Assembly: GCA_040880585.1 (NCBI GenBank)
Contig: JBBDID010000029.1
Span: forward strand, 1-64,000
Length of the DNA stretch: 64,000 nucleotides
From: Paracrocinitomix sp040880585
Lineage (GTDB): Bacteria > Bacteroidota > Bacteroidia > Flavobacteriales_D > Crocinitomicaceae
Reading direction: 5' to 3'
A model generated the notes under the pieces. That model saw only the letters and a list, made by a program, of their open reading frames with translations. It had not been told where the DNA came from and searched no databases. Numbering within the stretch: the first letter of the stretch is position 1; each line of letters begins with the position of its first letter. Positions 61,980 to 64,000 of this stretch are shown piece by piece. Position numbers and translations under genes: made by a program.

Positions 61980-62936
61980 TCAAAAACTAACTTCACAATT
62001 CGGAAGTTGTTTTATTATCTTGTCTCTTTCTTTTTCAGGGATTGAACATTCTTTCAGCCCCAAGTGTCGTAGATTAGACAGATCTCTCACACAGATTGGA
62101 ACTGATGTAATTTTATTTTCGGAAAATGATATATATTCTATAGATTTCATTTTGCATATAAATTGAGGAAATTCGGTTAGGTAATTGCCTCTAACAAAGA
62201 GTTCTTTTAGGTAATGAAGCTGCCCTATGGATTCGGGTAGTTGTTTTATCAGATTATCAGAAACAGATAATTCAGTTAATTGAGAAAGTTCACCAACTTC
62301 CACCGGAAGGAATTTCAAGTTATTGGTTGATACAGTAAGCCTATTCAATTTTGACAATTTTCCAATTGATTTTGGTAATACTTCAATTCTGTTATGCGCC
62401 AGTTCAAGGTTTTCTAAGTTTTTCAATTCTCCAAGCTCATCCGAGAGTTGCTCAAATCTATTGCCATATAAACTTAAGTAAGTTAGTTTTTTTAGTTTGA
62501 AAAACGCCTCCGGTAAAAAGGTCAGGCGATTGTGAGCTAAATCCAAAAACTGGAGATTTTGAAGGTTTCCAATTGATTCTGGCAATTCGGTAAGCGTATT
62601 AAAGGTTAAAATTAAAGTATCCAAATTCTCCAAATTCCCAATTGATTCGGGAAGAGCAGAAATTCTATTGAGACGTAAGTTGATATAGTTTAGTTTTCTT
62701 AAATCTCCAATTGATTCAGGGAGGTGCGTTAATCCACTTGAGCCAATTTGTAATCTTTGCAGATTAACAAATTTCCCTAAGGATTCATATACTTTCTGAT
62801 CGTCAGCTGCTACCAGGGTTAGTGTAGTAACATTTTCTGGTGATAAGAGGGCTTTTTCCAGAGAGTTATAGTTTCCATCCTGAGCATTGAGGATAGAGCT
62901 GATTGAAGTTAAAATGATTACTATCACACCTTTCAT
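61980..62936 (-). CDS. Exported leucine-rich repeat protein
   Basis: The 318 residues begin with a signal peptide (S-S-I-L-N-A-Q). They contain about ten 23-residue leucine-rich repeats (about 55-300) of the form L-P-E-S-I-G-N-L-x-N-L-x-x-L-x-L-x-x-N-x-L-T-E. The last repeats are degenerate and capped by C-V-R-D-L-S-N-L-R-H-L. This variant with L-P-x-x-I-G is widespread in bacteria as a protein-binding scaffold. No sorting tag is present, so it is probably periplasmic or outer-membrane associated. It lies between two 70-bp repeats, 12 bp from copy 1 and 102 bp from copy 2. Confidence 0.85.
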   Translation of the reverse strand: MKGVIVIILTSISSILNAQDGNYNSLEKALLSPENVTTLTLVAADDQKVYESLGKFVNLQRLQIGSSGLTHLPESIGDLRKLNYINLRLNRISALPESIGNLENLDTLILTFNTLTELPESIGNLQNLQFLDLAHNRLTFLPEAFFKLKKLTYLSLYGNRFEQLSDELGELKNLENLELAHNRIEVLPKSIGKLSKLNRLTVSTNNLKFLPVEVGELSQLTELSVSDNLIKQLPESIGQLHYLKELFVRGNYLTEFPQFICKMKSIEYISFSENKITSVPICVRDLSNLRHLGLKECSIPEKERDKIIKQLPNCEVSF

Positions 62937-63038
62937 GTGTACTATTTGTTTGCTAACGTTTTGCCTAAAAACAGCAAATTTATTTGCGGCGTGAACGTTT
63001 GAGTAAAATTAGCCATTTATGGTGACATGAAGTACTCA

Positions 63039-63108
63039 GTTGTCGCGGATTTATAATCCGTGACACTATTATTGTATTTATACACGGATTGCAAATCCGC
63101 GCTAACAG
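63039..63108. repeat. 70-bp double-hairpin repeat, copy 2
   Basis: Identical to 61898-61967, including the central ACACTATTATTGTATTTATAC stretch (given here in overlapping outline; key arms are CGCGGATT and AATCCGCG). It lies immediately downstream of the gene at 63118 and upstream of the LRR gene. Confidence 0.9.
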
Positions 63109-63117
63109 GTTAGTTTT

Positions 63118-63612
63118 TCATTCATCCAATTCTGTACAGACACCTTGGATGAATTCGCATTTAAATTCCAGTTTACCATCTTCAGTGTACCACTTCCAAA
63201 TTCCCGATCTTTGATTCTCTGTGTACTTACCAAAACACTTTTTGTTTCCGTTCGGAAAATATTGAGTTTCGATTCCACTTATAAAATATCCGGATTTAAA
63301 AACGCCAGAAATGGTTGTCCAACCTGTACTTGTTTTATAAGTATACTCATGGATTCCGTTTGCAACTCCATTTTTTGTTACCCAAATTGTGGTTCCTGGA
63401 GTGGTCAGTTGATGAAGCATTACACATTTCAAATTATTAAAGAAGATGGTGTCCTTTTCTTCAGCAATGTAAAAGTTCGAATAAGTCGAATCAACTTTTG
63501 TGTCCGTAAAAAGGTCTGGACATAAGTCTTCAAGCGTAATTTGGATTGAATCAGACTGAGCAATTAGTCCGAATGGCAATAAATATAGAATTTGTAAAAA
63601 GAGAAACTTCAT
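63118..63612 (-). CDS. Exported protein with MORN/YwqK-like strand repeats
   Basis: The 164-residue product starts at ATG 63612 (M-K-F-L-F-L-Q-I-L-Y-L-L), giving a signal peptide ending G-L-I-A-Q; an upstream ATG at 63648 adds a non-signal segment. The C-terminal half has short repeats typical of toxin-antitoxin YwqK or MORN-like proteins: Y-F-P-N-G-N-K-K-C-F-G-K-Y, then R-S-G-I-W-K-W-Y-T-E-D-G-K-L. The role is unknown. It is a single accessory gene between the 70-bp repeat and the second 63-bp repeat. Confidence 0.75.
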   Translation of the reverse strand: MKFLFLQILYLLPFGLIAQSDSIQITLEDLCPDLFTDTKVDSTYSNFYIAEEKDTIFFNNLKCVMLHQLTTPGTTIWVTKNGVANGIHEYTYKTSTGWTTISGVFKSGYFISGIETQYFPNGNKKCFGKYTENQRSGIWKWYTEDGKLEFKCEFIQGVCTELDE

Positions 63613-63652
63613 TAAAGTGTAGATGCAAACTGTCCGAAAATTCCACAATTAA

Positions 63653-63754
63653 AGCTAACGCCAAAAATAAAACTACTAATTTTATTCCTTTCAAAAAGAA
63701 ATAAAGAGCACGCATTATCCTGCGCTCAATGATTTTGGGTTTTAATTGTTAGGT
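63653..63754. repeat. attC-like spacer between accessory genes
   Basis: The ends AGCTAAC (63653-63659) and GTTAGGT (63748-63754) are complementary except for one position. The right end fits the integron core consensus GTTRRRY exactly. Between them lies the second 63-bp direct repeat. Internal pairing is weak, so the assignment as a recombination site is tentative. Confidence 0.35.
63656..63718. repeat. 63-bp direct repeat, copy 2
   Basis: TAACGCCAAAAATAAAAC to GAGCACGCATTAT, three mismatches with the copy at 61833-61895. It lies between the MORN-like gene and the small gene at 63763. Confidence 0.85.
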
Positions 63755-63762
63755 GCAGTTTT

Positions 63763-63936
63763 TCAGTCTACCTTAGGAACTTGAGATGCAGGAACAACAA
63801 CTACTTTGCCATCCTTAATGAGGACAACCTCTCCATTATTCTTAGACTTTGCTTCAAGCATTTTCTTTGTAGCAAGCTTAACACCTGCAAGAATGCGTTG
63901 TGATAAGGTCGATATTTTTGGTTGTTTACTAGTCAT
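63763..63936 (-). CDS. Small conserved protein (57 aa)
   Basis: The product is 57 residues: M-T-S-K-Q-P-K-I-S-T, then R-I-L-A-G-V-K-L-A-T-K-K-M-L-E, and a strand pair around L-I-K-D-G-K-V-V-V-V-P-A. This pattern (a basic helix then a short K-D-G-x-V-x-x-V-P-A strand) recurs in small Bacteroidota proteins of unknown function, often next to toxin-like genes. The ATG overlaps the stop of the preceding gene by 8 bp (63929-63936), as in toxin-antitoxin operons. I do not assign a function beyond that resemblance. Confidence 0.65.
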   Translation of the reverse strand: MTSKQPKISTLSQRILAGVKLATKKMLEAKSKNNGEVVLIKDGKVVVVPASQVPKVD

Positions 63937-64000
63937 TTGCTAATTCTTTCATTTTGTTCCAACAATCTGGGTCAAGTATATTTTGTTTTCCAACTCGTTT
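63929..64000 (-). CDS. Partial gene, 3' end only (runs off the window)
   Basis: Only the last 23 codons are in the window: K-R-V-G-K-Q-N-I-L-D-P-D-C-W-N-K-M-K-E-L-A-N-D followed by TAG at 63931-63929. The start lies beyond position 64000. The overlap with the 57-residue gene suggests a two-gene unit. The family cannot be judged from this fragment. Confidence 0.55.
   Translation of the reverse strand, partial: KRVGKQNILDPDCWNKMKELAND

Noticed and set aside
1..64000. tRNA, rRNA or other structured RNA genes
   Set aside because: Reading the intergenic regions by eye I found no cloverleaf with acceptor and T-arm signatures and no rRNA sequence; a tRNAscan/Infernal run would be needed to exclude short structured RNAs.

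Overview
The window is about 64 kb of AT-rich DNA from a member of the Bacteroidota, most likely a marine or aquatic flavobacterium-like lineage (Flavobacteriales). This rests on several type IX secretion system (T9SS) substrates with type A and type B C-terminal sorting domains, a PorP/SprF-family protein, a giant SprB-repeat adhesin, paired M16 peptidases, POT transporters and a DUF5686 protein. Many starts are preceded by the Bacteroidota promoter signature (-7 TAnnTTTG, sometimes with a -33 TTTG/TTG), and Shine-Dalgarno sequences are scarce. No rRNA, tRNA, CRISPR array or phage was recognised.

Layout. (1) 1-4.2 kb is an accessory, cassette-like region: single minus-strand genes for secreted or lipoprotein unknowns, an antitoxin-like gene, and an antitoxin/ParE pair whose toxin is frameshifted. 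The genes are separated by palindromic elements. (2) 4.3-20.5 kb is mostly chromosomal core: DUF4197, cinA, a BamA/TamA-like barrel protein, a processive GT2, a large T9SS BNR protein, lipA, OsmC, CvpA, rseP and dnaB. It is interrupted at 17.3-17.7 kb by a degenerate heptanucleotide repeat and a transposase remnant. (3) 20.6-23.8 kb holds two related secreted proteins with non-canonical sorting domains. (4) 24-38.5 kb is rich in protein and peptide handling: an M16 catalytic/non-catalytic pair, two POT peptide transporters, an M1 aminopeptidase and a DUF5686 barrel, plus an NTF2-like protein and an ACMSD-type amidohydrolase. (5) 38.5-45.4 kb is housekeeping: DMT transporter, ribD, xerD and aroQ (head-to-head and overlapping), DUF3817, MarR, purE, acyltransferase, purK. 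(6) 45.6-58.2 kb is a plus-strand surface locus: a type B T9SS protein, a PorP/SprF-SPOR protein, a small exported protein, a 2045-residue SprB-repeat adhesin, a small type A T9SS protein and a repeat-fibre protein ending in a DUF1566 domain. (7) rpmH and an MsbA-like ABC exporter follow. (8) 60.5-64 kb is a second cassette-like region of minus-strand unknowns (lipoprotein, membrane protein, LRR protein, MORN-like protein, a small overlapping gene pair), again separated by palindromes and direct repeats.

How it fits together. The M16 pair, POT transporters and M1 aminopeptidase suggest a life on peptides, and the T9SS substrates suggest surface attachment or gliding-type adhesion. The strongest candidates for something undescribed are the two cassette-like ends. 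There, similarly oriented single genes are delimited by complementary 7-bp boxes, a nested palindromic repeat and an exactly duplicated 70-bp double hairpin. The 12.6-kb adhesin/fibre locus is the next candidate.
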